A DNA stretch of 38,389 nt from Stenotrophomonas maltophilia (GTDB taxonomy: Bacteria > Pseudomonadota > Gammaproteobacteria > Xanthomonadales > Xanthomonadaceae), in the NCBI RefSeq assembly GCF_013464485.1, contig NZ_RAUX01000013.1, positions 26,543 to 64,931 of the forward strand. The letters run 5' to 3'. Below are positions 1 through 8,579 of the stretch, piece by piece. Position numbers and translations under genes: made by a program. Under the pieces are notes generated by a model. That model saw only the letters and a program-made list of their open reading frames with translations. It searched no databases and had not been told where the DNA came from. Every line of letters starts with the position of its first letter. The first letter of the stretch is position 1.

Positions 1-35
1 GTGTGCTTGCCGCAGCGGTACCCAAAGGGAACCGC

Positions 36-54
36 GGAATCGCGCAGCGATTCC
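36..54. terminator. Hairpin, possible terminator of an upstream gene
   Basis: Perfect 8-bp inverted repeat (GGAATCGC at 36-43, GCGATTCC at 47-54) with a 3-base loop, directly followed by a second hairpin at 60-78. No T-run follows. Two hairpins in tandem at the window edge would fit the 3' end of a gene lying outside the window. Confidence 0.35.
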
Positions 55-80
55 TGTAGAGCCGACTGTTAGTCGGCTGC
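55..80. repeat. SMAG-type palindromic repeat, monomer
   Basis: Begins TGTAGAGCCGAC and folds as AGCCGACT (60-67), loop GTT, AGTCGGCT (71-78). The GTAG head and the GC-rich stem match the SMAG family of short repeats known from Stenotrophomonas. Related dimers lie at 22041-22118 and 36328-36391. Confidence 0.75.
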
Positions 81-208
81 ATCTGCTATTGCCCTTGCTT
101 TTGCCTTCGCCTTCGCCGGCCGGCTGGCCGGGGCACGCCTGCCGAGCATGCCTCGGCCCCACAGGTCCGCCCCCCCCCTGTCGCCCGCGGCACTTGCAGT
201 TCCGGGTA

Positions 209-227
209 TTAGTAGTAATACTACTAA
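209..227. promoter_or_regulatory. LexA operator (SOS box) of lexA
   Basis: TTAGTAGTAATACTACTAA is a perfect 19-bp palindrome and fits the Xanthomonadaceae LexA recognition pattern TTAG-N6-TACTA. It ends two bases before the lexA start codon at 230, so bound LexA would cover the translation start region and block its own gene. Confidence 0.9.
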
Positions 228-229
228 TC

Positions 230-865
230 ATGGACCTAACCGACACCCAGCAGGCGATCCTGCAGTTGATCGCCGAGCGTATCGAGAGCGAAGGCGCACC
301 GCCGTCGCAGACGGAAATCGCACGTGCGTTCGGCTTCAAGGGCGTGCGCGCGGCCCAGTACCACCTGGAGGCCCTGGAGCAGGCCGGTGCGATCCGTCGC
401 ATCCCGGGCCAGGCCCGCGGCATCCGCCTGGTGCAGGCGCCCCCGGTCGAGAAGCTGGCCGAGCCGGGCCTGCCTGACAGCGTGCTGCGCCTGCCGGTGC
501 TGGGCCGGGTTGCGGCCGGCCTGCCGATCGGTGCCGATATCGGCTCGGACGACTTCGTGGTGCTGGACCGGGTGTTCTTCTCGCCGGCACCGGATTACCT
601 GTTGAAGGTGCAGGGCGATTCGATGATCGACGAGGGCATCTTCGATGGTGACCTGATCGGCGTGCACCGCACCCGCGACGCCCATTCCGGGCAGATCGTG
701 GTGGCGCGCATCGATGACGAGATCACCGTCAAGCTGCTGAAGATCGCCAAGGACCGCATCCGCCTGCTGCCGCGCAATCCCGATTACAAGCCGATCGAGG
801 TGCTGCCGGATCAGGACTTCTCGATCGAGGGCCTCTATTGCGGCCTGCTGCGGCCCAACCGTTGA
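230..865 (+). CDS. lexA: LexA repressor, SOS response regulator
   Basis: A 211-residue LexA. It represses SOS genes and, on RecA-ssDNA stimulation, cleaves itself. The N-terminal winged helix is about residues 1-70. The cleavage site is Ala96-Gly97 in the sequence RVAAGLPIG. The serine/lysine dyad is Ser131 (GDSM) and Lys168 (TVKLL). I chose the ATG at 230 because the protein then starts MDLTDTQQAI, the usual start in the family, and because the SOS box sits immediately upstream; an in-frame extension to 89 would translate through the operator. recA follows on the same strand after about 200 bases. Length and motifs are complete. Confidence 0.95.
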   Translation: MDLTDTQQAILQLIAERIESEGAPPSQTEIARAFGFKGVRAAQYHLEALEQAGAIRRIPGQARGIRLVQAPPVEKLAEPGLPDSVLRLPVLGRVAAGLPIGADIGSDDFVVLDRVFFSPAPDYLLKVQGDSMIDEGIFDGDLIGVHRTRDAHSGQIVVARIDDEITVKLLKIAKDRIRLLPRNPDYKPIEVLPDQDFSIEGLYCGLLRPNR

Positions 866-1069
866 CCAGTTCCATAGCGCATTACCCCGCGGTCTTTTGT
901 GGCGATTCTCTGGTTCCACTGAGGTTGGTACGGATGTCCGATAATTCTTTTCAGAGCGCCGGGCAGAATCTCAGCCTGTGCGATACGTCCGACTTAAAGT
1001 GAGCCCATGGCAAAGAAGACCCCCAAAGACAGCACCTCCAACGACACGACCTCTGCAAGGACCCATCCG

Positions 1070-2107
1070 ATGGACGAGAACAAGAAGCGCGCCCTCGCTG
1101 CAGCTCTGGGCCAGATCGAAAAGCAGTTCGGCAAGGGCTCGGTGATGCGCATGGGCGACCGCGTGGTCGAGCCCGTCGAAGCCATCCCGACCGGTTCGCT
1201 GATGCTCGACATCGCACTGGGCATTGGCGGTCTGCCGAAGGGCCGTGTCGTCGAGATCTACGGGCCGGAATCCTCGGGCAAGACCACCCTGACCCTGCAG
1301 GCCATCGCCGAATGCCAGAAAATGGGCGGCACCGCAGCCTTCATCGACGCCGAGCACGCGCTGGACCCGATCTACGCCGCCAAGCTGGGCGTAAACGTGG
1401 ACGACCTGCTGCTGTCGCAGCCGGATACCGGCGAGCAGGCGCTGGAAATCGCCGACATGCTGGTCCGTTCGGGTTCGGTCGACATCCTGGTGATCGACTC
1501 GGTCGCCGCGCTGACCCCGAAGGCCGAAATCGAAGGCGAGATGGGCGATCAGCTGCCGGGCCTGCAGGCCCGCCTGATGAGCCAGGCGCTGCGCAAGCTG
1601 ACTGGCAACATCAAGCGCTCCAACACCCTGGTGATCTTCATCAACCAGCTGCGTATGAAGATCGGCGTGATGATGCCGGGCCAGAGCCCGGAAACCACCA
1701 CCGGCGGCAATGCGCTGAAGTTCTACGCCTCGGTCCGCCTGGACATCCGTCGCATCGGCGCGATCAAGAAGGGCGACGAGATCATCGGCAACCAGACCAA
1801 GATCAAGGTCGTCAAGAACAAGCTGGCACCGCCGTTCAAGCAGGTCATCACCGAGATCCTGTATGGCGAAGGCATCAGCCGTGAAGGCGAACTGATCGAC
1901 ATGGGTGTGGATGCCAAGCTGGTCGAGAAGGCTGGCGCCTGGTACAGCTACGGTGAAGAACGCATTGGCCAGGGCAAGGACAACGCCCGCGGCTACCTGC
2001 GCGATAACCCGGCCGTCGCCGCCAAGCTCGAGGCCGAGCTGCGCGAGAAATTCCAGCCGGCCGAAGCGGCCCGCGAGGAAGGCGACGACGAAGGCGACGA
2101 CGAGTAA
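1070..2107 (+). CDS. recA: RecA recombinase
   Basis: A 345-residue RecA: ATP-dependent strand exchange, and coprotease for LexA cleavage. The Walker A motif GPESSGKT is at residues 65-72, and the protein ends in a typical acidic tail ([10 protein letters not shown]). The ATG at 1070 gives [10 protein letters not shown], the usual family start, and has AAGGA at 1057-1061 eight bases upstream. Another in-frame ATG at 1007 would add 21 Lys/Thr/Ser-rich residues with only a weak ribosome site. I see no TTAG-N6-TACTA operator in 866-1069, so how recA is SOS-controlled here is not evident from the sequence. recX follows. Confidence 0.96.
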   Translation: MDENKKRALAAALGQIEKQFGKGSVMRMGDRVVEPVEAIPTGSLMLDIALGIGGLPKGRVVEIYGPESSGKTTLTLQAIAECQKMGGTAAFIDAEHALDPIYAAKLGVNVDDLLLSQPDTGEQALEIADMLVRSGSVDILVIDSVAALTPKAEIEGEMGDQLPGLQARLMSQALRKLTGNIKRSNTLVIFINQLRMKIGVMMPGQSPETTTGGNALKFYASVRLDIRRIGAIKKGDEIIGNQTKIKVVKNKLAPPFKQVITEILYGEGISREGELIDMGVDAKLVEKAGAWYSYGEERIGQGKDNARGYLRDNPAVAAKLEAELREKFQPAEAAREEGDDEGDDE

Positions 2108-2217
2108 GGCTTGCTGTGGGGCAGGGCGGCGCCGTCAGTGACGTCGCCCTGTCCCGCAGGTTCGAATCGCCCAGGGATGGGCTGGGTGCCACGGATGGCG
2201 CCACCCTTGGAGTACCC

Positions 2218-2709
2218 ATGTCCGACGCCGAAGACATTCCGACCGGCCGCAAGCGCCGGCCGCGTGAGCAGACCCCCGTGCAACGAGCGCTGGGCCTGCT
2301 GGTCCGTCGCGAGCACTCGCGCAAGGAACTCACCCGCAAGCTGACCGCCCGTGGCATCGAAGACGAAGCCGCGCAGGCGGCTGTCGCCAAGCTGACCGAG
2401 GCCGGCTGGCAGGACGACACCCGTTTTGCCGAGAACCTGGTGCGGATGCGCGCCAACACCGGCTATGGGCCGATCCATGTCCGTGCCGAGCTGGGGACCC
2501 ACGGCCTGGACAGTGCCGCGATTGCTGCGGCGATGGACAGCTATGAAGGAGACTGGCAGGAAAACGCCCGTGATCTGGTCCGCCGACGCTTCGGCGAGGC
2601 CGGCCCGAAGGACCTGGTGCAGCGGCGCAAGGCCGCCGATCTGCTGGCCCGACGCGGCTTCGACGGCGACAGCATCCGCCGCGCGACCCGCTACGACCCG
2701 GATGACTGA
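2218..2709 (+). CDS. recX: RecX, regulator of RecA
   Basis: A 163-residue RecX-family protein, rich in Arg, Lys, Glu and Ala, with the three-helix repeat character of RecX (the segment [21 protein letters not shown] and two later similar segments). RecX binds RecA filaments and limits their growth. It is 110 bases downstream of recA, the usual arrangement, and is probably partly co-transcribed with it. The ATG at 2218 ([10 protein letters not shown]) has a GGAG site at 2209-2212. An in-frame upstream ATG at 2116 has no comparable site, and the longer N-terminus is not typical of the family. Confidence 0.9.
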   Translation: MSDAEDIPTGRKRRPREQTPVQRALGLLVRREHSRKELTRKLTARGIEDEAAQAAVAKLTEAGWQDDTRFAENLVRMRANTGYGPIHVRAELGTHGLDSAAIAAAMDSYEGDWQENARDLVRRRFGEAGPKDLVQRRKAADLLARRGFDGDSIRRATRYDPDD

Positions 2710-2818
2710 GACTGGCGGCGCCGGGCCTGATACCCTTTAGGTTTTCGGCGGTCCCTCGCGACCCTGGCCAACGCGGCCGGTGGTCCGGGTCCGCCGGCCC
2801 GCAGACTGCCAGCCCCCA

Positions 2819-5467
2819 ATGAACGCATCCGCCAAATTCACGACTTCCCAGATCCGCAGCGACTTCCTTGAATTCTTCAAGGGCAAAGGCCACACCATCG
2901 TGCCGTCGGCGCCGCTGGTGCCGGGCAATGATCCCACCCTGCTGTTCACCAACTCCGGCATGGTGCAGTTCAAGGACGTGTTCCTTGGCGCGGAGAAGCG
3001 CAGCTATGTGCGTGCAGCCGACGTCCAGCGCTGCCTGCGCGCGGGCGGTAAGCACAACGACCTCGACCAGGTCGGCTACACCGCACGCCATCACACCTTC
3101 TTCGAAATGCTGGGCAACTGGTCCTTTGGCGACTACTTCAAGAAGGACGCGATCGCCTGGGCCTGGGAACTGCTGACCCAGGTCTGGAAGCTGCCAGCCG
3201 AGCGCCTGCTGGTCACCGTGTACCAGACCGACGACGAAGCCTACGAACTGTGGCGCGACATGGTCGGCATTCCGGAAGCGCGTATCGTGCGCATCGGCGA
3301 CAACAAGGGTGCGCCGTTCGCTTCGGACAACTTCTGGCAGATGGCCGACACTGGCCCCTGTGGCCCGTGCACCGAGATCTTCTACGACCACGGCGACCAT
3401 ATCGCCGGCGGTCCCCCGGGTTCCCCGGATGAAGACGGTGACCGCTTCATCGAAATCTGGAACCTGGTGTTCATGCAGTTCGACCGCCAGCCGGATGGCA
3501 CCCTGGTGCCGCTGCCGGCACCGTGCGTGGACACTGGCATGGGCTTGGAACGCCTGGCGGCGATCCTGCAGCACGTGCACACCAACTACGAGATCGACCT
3601 GTTCCAGGCACTGATCCGCAAGGCTTCCGAGCTGACCGGCACCGCCGACCTGGAAAACAAGTCGCTGCGCGTGATCGCCGATCACATCCGCGCCTGCTCG
3701 TTCCTGATCGTCGATGGCGTGCTGCCGTCCAATGAAGGCCGTGGCTACGTGCTGCGCCGTATCATCCGCCGCGCCCTGCGCCACGGCTGGATGCTGGGCG
3801 TGCGCCAGCCGTTCTTCAGCAAGCTGGTACCGACCCTGGTCGAGCAGATGGGCGAGGCCTATCCGGAACTGCCGGCAGCAGTAGACACCGTCACCCGTGC
3901 GCTGCAGGCCGAGGAAGAGCGTTTCGCTGAAACCCTCGACGCCGGCATGAAGATCTTCGAGGACGTCGCGGGCAAGGCCAGCAATGGCGTGATCCCGGGC
4001 GTTGACGCCTTCCGCCTGTACGACACCTATGGCTTCCCGCTCGACCTGACCCAGGACATCGCCCGCGAGCGCGACCTGACGGTCGACATCGCCGGCTTCG
4101 ATGCTGCGATGGAGCAGCAGCGCGAAACCGCACGTGCGGCCGGCAAGTTCGGCGGCGGCGTGACCCTGCCGGCGGAGCTGGTTGCGACCCTCAGCCCGAC
4201 CCGGTTCCTGGGCTATGACCGCCTGCAGGCCGATGGCCTGACCGTGCTGGCCGTGCTGAAGGACGGTCGACCGGTGCAGTCGGCCGATGCCGGTGACGCC
4301 GTCATCGTGATCACCGACCAGACCCCTTTCTATGCCGAGTCCGGCGGCCAGGTCGGTGACACCGGCGTGCTGACCGGCAACGGCGTGCGCCTGGCGGTGG
4401 ACGATACCCAGAAGTTCGCTGGCCAGTTCCACGGCCACGTCGGCACCCTGTCCGAAGGCGGCCTGAAGGTCGGCGACGTCCTGTCCGGCCAGGTCGATGG
4501 CGAGCGCCGTGGCGCCACCATCCTCAACCACTCGGCCACCCACCTGCTGCACGCCGCCCTGCGCGAAGTGCTGGGCACCCACGTGCAGCAGAAGGGCTCG
4601 CTGGTCGCTCCGGACCGCCTGCGTTTCGACTTCTCGCACTTCCAGCCGATCAGCGCGGAAGAGCTTGCCGTGATCGAGCGCAAGGTCAACCAGCAGGTGC
4701 GCGCCAACAACGCCGCCGAAGTGCACAACATGGGCATGCAGGAAGCGCTGGACTTCGGTGCGATGGCGCTGTTCGGCGAGAAGTACGGCGAGCACGTGCG
4801 CGTGCTGAAGATGGGTGACTACTCCACCGAGCTGTGCGGCGGTACCCACGTCAACCGTACCGGCGACATCGGCCTGTTCAAGATCACCTCCGAGGGTGGT
4901 GTCTCCGCCGGCGTGCGCCGCATCGAGGCGGTTACCGGCCAGGGCGCCCTGGATTACGTGGACGCCGAAGAGGCCCGCCTGGCCGAGGCCGCTGAACTGC
5001 TCGGCGGTAGCGCTACCGACGTGGTCGAGAAGATCCGTGCCCTTGGCCAGCGCCAGAAGCAGCTGGAGCGCGAACTGGAAGCCGTGAAGGCCAAGGTCGC
5101 CGCAGGTGCCACGGCCGACCTGTCCAGCCAGGCCGTCGAGGTTGCCGGCGTGAAGGTGCTGGCGGCCCGCCTGGAGGGCTTCGATGCCAAGGCCCTTCGT
5201 GACGCCGTGGACCGCCTCAAGCAGCAGCTGGGCAACGCGGTGATCGTGCTGGCCGGCGCCCAGGACGGCAAGGCCGCCCTGGTCGCGGGTGTGAACGGCA
5301 GTGCAATGGGCAAGGTCAAGGCCGGGGAACTGTTGTCCCATATCGCCAGTCAGATCGGGGGCAAGGGCGGCGGACGCCCGGACCTCGCCCAGGGTGGTGG
5401 CGAGGACGGGCCCGCCCTTGCCACTGCGCTGGCTGCAGTCGTCGAATGGGTCAGCCCCCGCCTGTGA
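2819..5467 (+). CDS. alaS: Alanyl-tRNA synthetase
   Basis: An 882-residue cytoplasmic AlaRS that charges tRNA-Ala. The class II catalytic domain is at the N-terminus ([13 protein letters not shown]; the CRACSFLI region near the end of the domain). The editing domain carries HSATH near residue 571 and CGGTH near residue 671, which supply the zinc-binding HxxxH and CxxxH ligands. The C-terminal C-Ala domain ends with [15 protein letters not shown], a hallmark of the family. The start [13 protein letters not shown] at 2819 is the family start; the frame stays open to 2780, but that adds an unlikely 13 residues. It lies 109 bases after recX in the usual recA-recX-alaS-csrA order. Confidence 0.96.
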   Translation: MNASAKFTTSQIRSDFLEFFKGKGHTIVPSAPLVPGNDPTLLFTNSGMVQFKDVFLGAEKRSYVRAADVQRCLRAGGKHNDLDQVGYTARHHTFFEMLGNWSFGDYFKKDAIAWAWELLTQVWKLPAERLLVTVYQTDDEAYELWRDMVGIPEARIVRIGDNKGAPFASDNFWQMADTGPCGPCTEIFYDHGDHIAGGPPGSPDEDGDRFIEIWNLVFMQFDRQPDGTLVPLPAPCVDTGMGLERLAAILQHVHTNYEIDLFQALIRKASELTGTADLENKSLRVIADHIRACSFLIVDGVLPSNEGRGYVLRRIIRRALRHGWMLGVRQPFFSKLVPTLVEQMGEAYPELPAAVDTVTRALQAEEERFAETLDAGMKIFEDVAGKASNGVIPGVDAFRLYDTYGFPLDLTQDIARERDLTVDIAGFDAAMEQQRETARAAGKFGGGVTLPAELVATLSPTRFLGYDRLQADGLTVLAVLKDGRPVQSADAGDAVIVITDQTPFYAESGGQVGDTGVLTGNGVRLAVDDTQKFAGQFHGHVGTLSEGGLKVGDVLSGQVDGERRGATILNHSATHLLHAALREVLGTHVQQKGSLVAPDRLRFDFSHFQPISAEELAVIERKVNQQVRANNAAEVHNMGMQEALDFGAMALFGEKYGEHVRVLKMGDYSTELCGGTHVNRTGDIGLFKITSEGGVSAGVRRIEAVTGQGALDYVDAEEARLAEAAELLGGSATDVVEKIRALGQRQKQLERELEAVKAKVAAGATADLSSQAVEVAGVKVLAARLEGFDAKALRDAVDRLKQQLGNAVIVLAGAQDGKAALVAGVNGSAMGKVKAGELLSHIASQIGGKGGGRPDLAQGGGEDGPALATALAAVVEWVSPRL

Positions 5468-5551
5468 TGAACCTGGCCGTCCCCCTCCTTGTAGGAGCGG
5501 GATGGCTGACGGTACCATTGCGAATCTTTTCCCTTTGTCGTGGTAGCGCTT

Positions 5552-5604
5552 CTTGACGGAGCGTCAAGCCGGTGGGGGATACCCTTCCACACGGTTCCAT
5601 GGAG
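5552..5604 (+). promoter_or_regulatory. csrA leader with GGA motifs, candidate CsrA self-binding sites
   Basis: The leader has a perfect 7-bp hairpin (CTTGACG at 5552-5558, CGTCAAG at 5562-5568) with GGA at its tip, a second short GGG/CCC hairpin with GGA in its loop (about 5576-5583), and a third GGA in the ribosome-binding site GGAG at 5601-5604. CsrA family proteins bind GGA in hairpin loops and at Shine-Dalgarno sites. Self-repression is an inference from this layout. Confidence 0.5.
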
Positions 5605-5614
5605 ACTTACAAAA

Positions 5615-5818
5615 ATGTTGATCCTGACTCGCCGCGTCGGCGAAACCCTGATGATCGGTGACTCGGTGAGCGTCACCGTGCTTGGCGTCAAGGGTAACCA
5701 GGTGCGTATCGGCATCACCGCGCCGAAGGACGTCGCTGTGCATCGCGAAGAGATCTATCAGCGCATCCAGCGCGGTGACGAAGCCGGTGGCACCGGTAGC
5801 GAAAATTCTGCCGAATAA
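5615..5818 (+). CDS. csrA: CsrA/RsmA carbon storage regulator
   Basis: A 67-residue CsrA: a small dimeric RNA-binding protein that controls translation and stability of mRNAs for carbon metabolism, biofilm and virulence. The core [16 protein letters not shown] and [11 protein letters not shown] followed by [16 protein letters not shown] is nearly invariant in gammaproteobacteria; the C-terminal tail ([14 protein letters not shown]) is variable. The ATG at 5615 has GGAG at 5601-5604. It follows alaS by 147 bases and precedes tRNA-Ser, the standard arrangement. The leader carries several GGA motifs (separate entry). Confidence 0.96.
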
Positions 5819-5896
5819 CGCTTTACCTTCGCACTCGATTAACGTTATGATTCACGCCCCGCTGAGGTGCAACGCACCAGACGCGGAGAAAACCCC

Positions 5897-5989
5897 GGAG
5901 TGATGCCCGAGTGGCCGAAGGGGCTCCCCTGCTAAGGGAGTATAGGGTCAAAAGCTCTATCGAGGGTTCGAATCCCTCTCACTCCGCCA
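5897..5989 (+). tRNA. tRNA-Ser (anticodon GCU)
   Basis: A 93-base tRNA. The acceptor stem GGAGTGA (5897-5903) pairs perfectly with TCACTCC (5979-5985), followed by discriminator G and an encoded CCA (5987-5989). The anticodon arm CTCCC-CTGCTAA-GGGAG gives anticodon GCU, which reads AGC/AGU serine codons. The long variable arm and the GGGTTCGAATCCC T-arm fit tRNA-Ser. A terminator follows 12 bases later. Confidence 0.97.
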
Positions 5990-6001
5990 GATACAAAGAA
6001 G

Positions 6002-6036
6002 CGCCTGCAGATCCTCGATCTGCAGGCGTTTTTCTT
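6002..6036. terminator. Rho-independent terminator after tRNA-Ser
   Basis: A perfect 12-bp stem (CGCCTGCAGATC at 6002-6013, GATCTGCAGGCG at 6017-6028), loop CTC, then a T-run (TTTTTCTTT). On the minus strand it is followed by TTCTTTG, so it may also terminate the receptor gene that ends at 6110. Confidence 0.9.
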
Positions 6037-6109
6037 TATGGCGGCACTCATTGCCGGTGCACCACCCACTGATCATCGATCAATGGATGGTGCTTCGGAT
6101 GCCCCCGGC

Positions 6110-8440
6110 TCAGAGCCTTACCGTCACCCCCACCTGGAACCCACGCCCCGGCAACGGCGCGATGTATTTCAGCGGCGAGTTGTGCGGGCGTGCTTCCTCG
6201 TTGAGCAGGTTGCTGCCATTGACGAACACTTCCATGCCGGCGATGTAGCTGTTGCGTACCGGCAGTTCGCGGCTGACCTGCAGGTCGACCAGATTGAACG
6301 CATCCAGCGGCACTTCCTCGCTGACGTTGCGGCCGAGGTACTTCTGCGTGTCGTAATAGGTGCTGGACAGCTGCGCCTTCCAGCCTTCGCGCTGCCACTG
6401 CAGGTTGGCACCGTAGCGGTTGGTCGGCATGTTCGGCAGGTACTCGCCATCGTTGTGGGCGCGCAGCGAATCGGGGCGATCGGCCTTGTTCTTCACCAGG
6501 TCGGCGAAGGCGGAGAGGTTCAACGTGCCATAGCGGCCCAGATCCAGAGCCTGCGATGCGTCGATCTCGAAGCCCTTCACCGTGGTGTCGGTCTGCTTCC
6601 AGTATTTCAGCGGCAGGCGGTTGGCCGTCTGCACGCCGGAATAGCCGAGGTAGAGATAGTTCCCGTACTTCATCCGGTAGGCGGTGGCAGACAGTTCGAA
6701 ACCGCCGACGTGGAACAGGCCGGTCAGCTCCAGGTTCTTCGCGCGTTCCGGCTCAAGGTTCTGGTTGCCTTCTTCCTGGGTCATGACCGAGTAATGCGCG
6801 TTGCTCGCATACAACTCGTTGATCTCCGGTGCGCGCTGCGAGGACGAGTAGCGCACCTTGGCGGCGAACAACGGACCGAGCTCGACATACGAACCCAGGC
6901 TGTAGCTGTTGAGCCGGTAGGAACGATCCTGCAGTTTCCTGTTGGCAGCATTGCGCGCGGTCTTGAAGCGGCTCGGCTGCAGTTCGTGATCGACACGCTC
7001 GTGGCGCACGCCGGCATTGAAGGTGGCCCAGCCGACGTCCAGCGTTTCCTTCAGGAACACCGCGTTGCTGCGGGAGTCCACATCAGGCAGATAGCGCAGC
7101 GAGCCACTGCCGGTCACGTCACGCGACTGGTGGCTGAAACCGAGCAGGCCGCTGAGCGGTCCGATCCGCTGGTGGCTGAGCAGCAGTTCGGCCTGGGTAC
7201 TCTCGAAATCGTAGTCGTTGGCTTTGGAAGCACCCAGCCGTTCGCCGGAGGTGTTGTCGAGCCTGGAAACGCGCAGTTCGGCACGCTCGAACCCCGGCAG
7301 CGGATCGCGCAGCAGTGCTTCCAGCGCGTAGCGCTGCTGCTTGATCACCACGCCCACCGGCAGCCCATCCTTGTAGTTGGAACCAAACGACAGGTTCTGC
7401 ATCGAGAAGCCCGGCACGCCGTATTCGCTGTCCTTGGCATCAATGCTGACACCGACGTAGCCGCGATCGAAGAACAGCGTGGAGCCGAACGCCACCTGCG
7501 AGTTGCGCGCGTAGCTGTTGCCCAGCCGGTGATGGTAGTCGGGCGTCACATCGTTGTTGATCTGTTTCTGCACGTATGAGGGTGTGCCAGCAACATAGGC
7601 AGGATTGACCGGATTGATGTAGGTGCGGCGCTGCCAGACCGAAGTCGGGTTGTTGGTGTAGAACGAGAAATCACCGTCGGCCCAGTCCGGGTTCTCGGTC
7701 ATGAACTGGTCGATGTAAGGCTGCGAGGCCTTGTTGTAGATCTGCTGCACGCGCGCTTCCTTCTGGCAGCTGTCGGCCAGCGCCGAGTTCACGCCACCGG
7801 TCGGCGGGAACAGGCGCGTGTTGCAGACACTGGCCTTGCTGTTGCCGGGGATGTCGTAGTGCGAGATGCGCTGGCGCGAGACCTGCAGGTTGGTCGAGAC
7901 GTTGTGCTGGTTGTTGAAGTTCATGCGGAAGCCCTGCGCGTCGGCGGCATTGAAGCCCTTGCGCAGGACCAGTTCCATCGACTGGTCCTTGTCTTCCATG
8001 CTGCGCGAGATCAGGCCGGAGTCGATCTCCACGCTGCCGCCGATCGCGTTGCTACCGTAGCGCACGCTATCGGACGACTTGTTGACGGTGACGCTGCGTA
8101 CGAACAGCGGGTCGAACGGAATGTTGATGTCGCCGCTGATCGCGTTCATGCCGAGGACGGACTGGCCATCCTGCAGGATCTGCACGCGGTTGCCGCCGAG
8201 ACTGCGGATGACCGGCGCGCCGGCGTTCGGGCCGAAGGCGCTGCTCTGCACGCCGGAGACGTGCTCCAGCAGGTTGCCCAGGGTGCGGTTCTGCGCCTGC
8301 GGGTTGTCGACGGTGACCCGGCTGTCGATGCGCGAGGGTTGGGTGGCCTCGACCCGGAGGGTGGGAAGGGTGGGTTCGTCCGCGGCATGAGCGGACTGGA
8401 TGGCGAACAGAATGGCTGCAGCAAGGAGATGACGACGCAT
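6110..8440 (-). CDS. TonB-dependent receptor, ZnuD-like (probable zinc uptake)
   Basis: A 776-residue outer-membrane receptor. The signal peptide is MRRHLLAAAILFAIQSAHA. The TonB plug is at about 30-150 (VSGVQSSAFGPNAGAPVIRS, LGGNRVQILQDG), followed by a 22-strand type barrel ending VGVTVRL. A long loop holds Cys206 and Cys225, which could form a disulfide, and the DxEYGVPG element recalls ZnuD zinc receptors. I chose the ATG at 8440 because it opens the signal peptide; the frame stays open to 8581 but that adds a non-signal leader. A Zur-like site lies 24-46 bases upstream. Substrate assignment to zinc is inference; haem or another metal complex is possible. Confidence 0.85.
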   Translation of the reverse strand: MRRHLLAAAILFAIQSAHAADEPTLPTLRVEATQPSRIDSRVTVDNPQAQNRTLGNLLEHVSGVQSSAFGPNAGAPVIRSLGGNRVQILQDGQSVLGMNAISGDINIPFDPLFVRSVTVNKSSDSVRYGSNAIGGSVEIDSGLISRSMEDKDQSMELVLRKGFNAADAQGFRMNFNNQHNVSTNLQVSRQRISHYDIPGNSKASVCNTRLFPPTGGVNSALADSCQKEARVQQIYNKASQPYIDQFMTENPDWADGDFSFYTNNPTSVWQRRTYINPVNPAYVAGTPSYVQKQINNDVTPDYHHRLGNSYARNSQVAFGSTLFFDRGYVGVSIDAKDSEYGVPGFSMQNLSFGSNYKDGLPVGVVIKQQRYALEALLRDPLPGFERAELRVSRLDNTSGERLGASKANDYDFESTQAELLLSHQRIGPLSGLLGFSHQSRDVTGSGSLRYLPDVDSRSNAVFLKETLDVGWATFNAGVRHERVDHELQPSRFKTARNAANRKLQDRSYRLNSYSLGSYVELGPLFAAKVRYSSSQRAPEINELYASNAHYSVMTQEEGNQNLEPERAKNLELTGLFHVGGFELSATAYRMKYGNYLYLGYSGVQTANRLPLKYWKQTDTTVKGFEIDASQALDLGRYGTLNLSAFADLVKNKADRPDSLRAHNDGEYLPNMPTNRYGANLQWQREGWKAQLSSTYYDTQKYLGRNVSEEVPLDAFNLVDLQVSRELPVRNSYIAGMEVFVNGSNLLNEEARPHNSPLKYIAPLPGRGFQVGVTVRL

Positions 8441-8463
8441 GACACGATCCGTGAAAACAAGAT

Positions 8464-8486
8464 GAAATGTTATAACGTCACCATTT
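8464..8486. promoter_or_regulatory. Candidate Zur-type operator of the ZnuD-like receptor
   Basis: GAAATGTTATAAC at 8464-8476 matches the left half of the enterobacterial Zur consensus exactly. The right half is poorer, but AAATG (8465-8469) and CATTT (8482-8486) form an inverted pair, and GTTATAAC (8469-8476) is a perfect 8-bp palindrome. It is an AT-rich patch in GC-rich DNA, just upstream of the receptor start at 8440. Confidence 0.55.
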
Positions 8487-8525
8487 ATGTCAACAAGGGC
8501 GGATCGGGCCTTGCCACGAGGACTG

Positions 8526-8548
8526 GATATGAGAATGGTTCTCATATC
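8526..8548. promoter_or_regulatory. Fur box in the promoter of the AraC-type regulator
   Basis: A perfect inverted repeat: GATATGAGAA (8526-8535), TGG, TTCTCATATC (8539-8548). Its core TGAGAAT-G-GTTCTCA fits the 7-1-7 Fur motif. It lies 32 bases upstream of the regulator start at 8580 and 86 bases from the divergent receptor start, so it could affect both. Confidence 0.85.
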
Positions 8549-8579
8549 AGAATGGCCGCAGATTCTCTGCAGGTGCACC

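Noticed and set aside
2330-5518. A 1062-residue open frame on the minus strand opposite recX/alaS
   Set aside because: It is a mirror of alaS codon usage in GC-rich DNA. It lacks a recognisable domain, and alaS is unmistakable.
5897-6110. tRNA-Ser as an integration site for a genomic island
   Set aside because: I see no integrase, no repeat of the tRNA 3' end downstream, and the following genes have normal composition.
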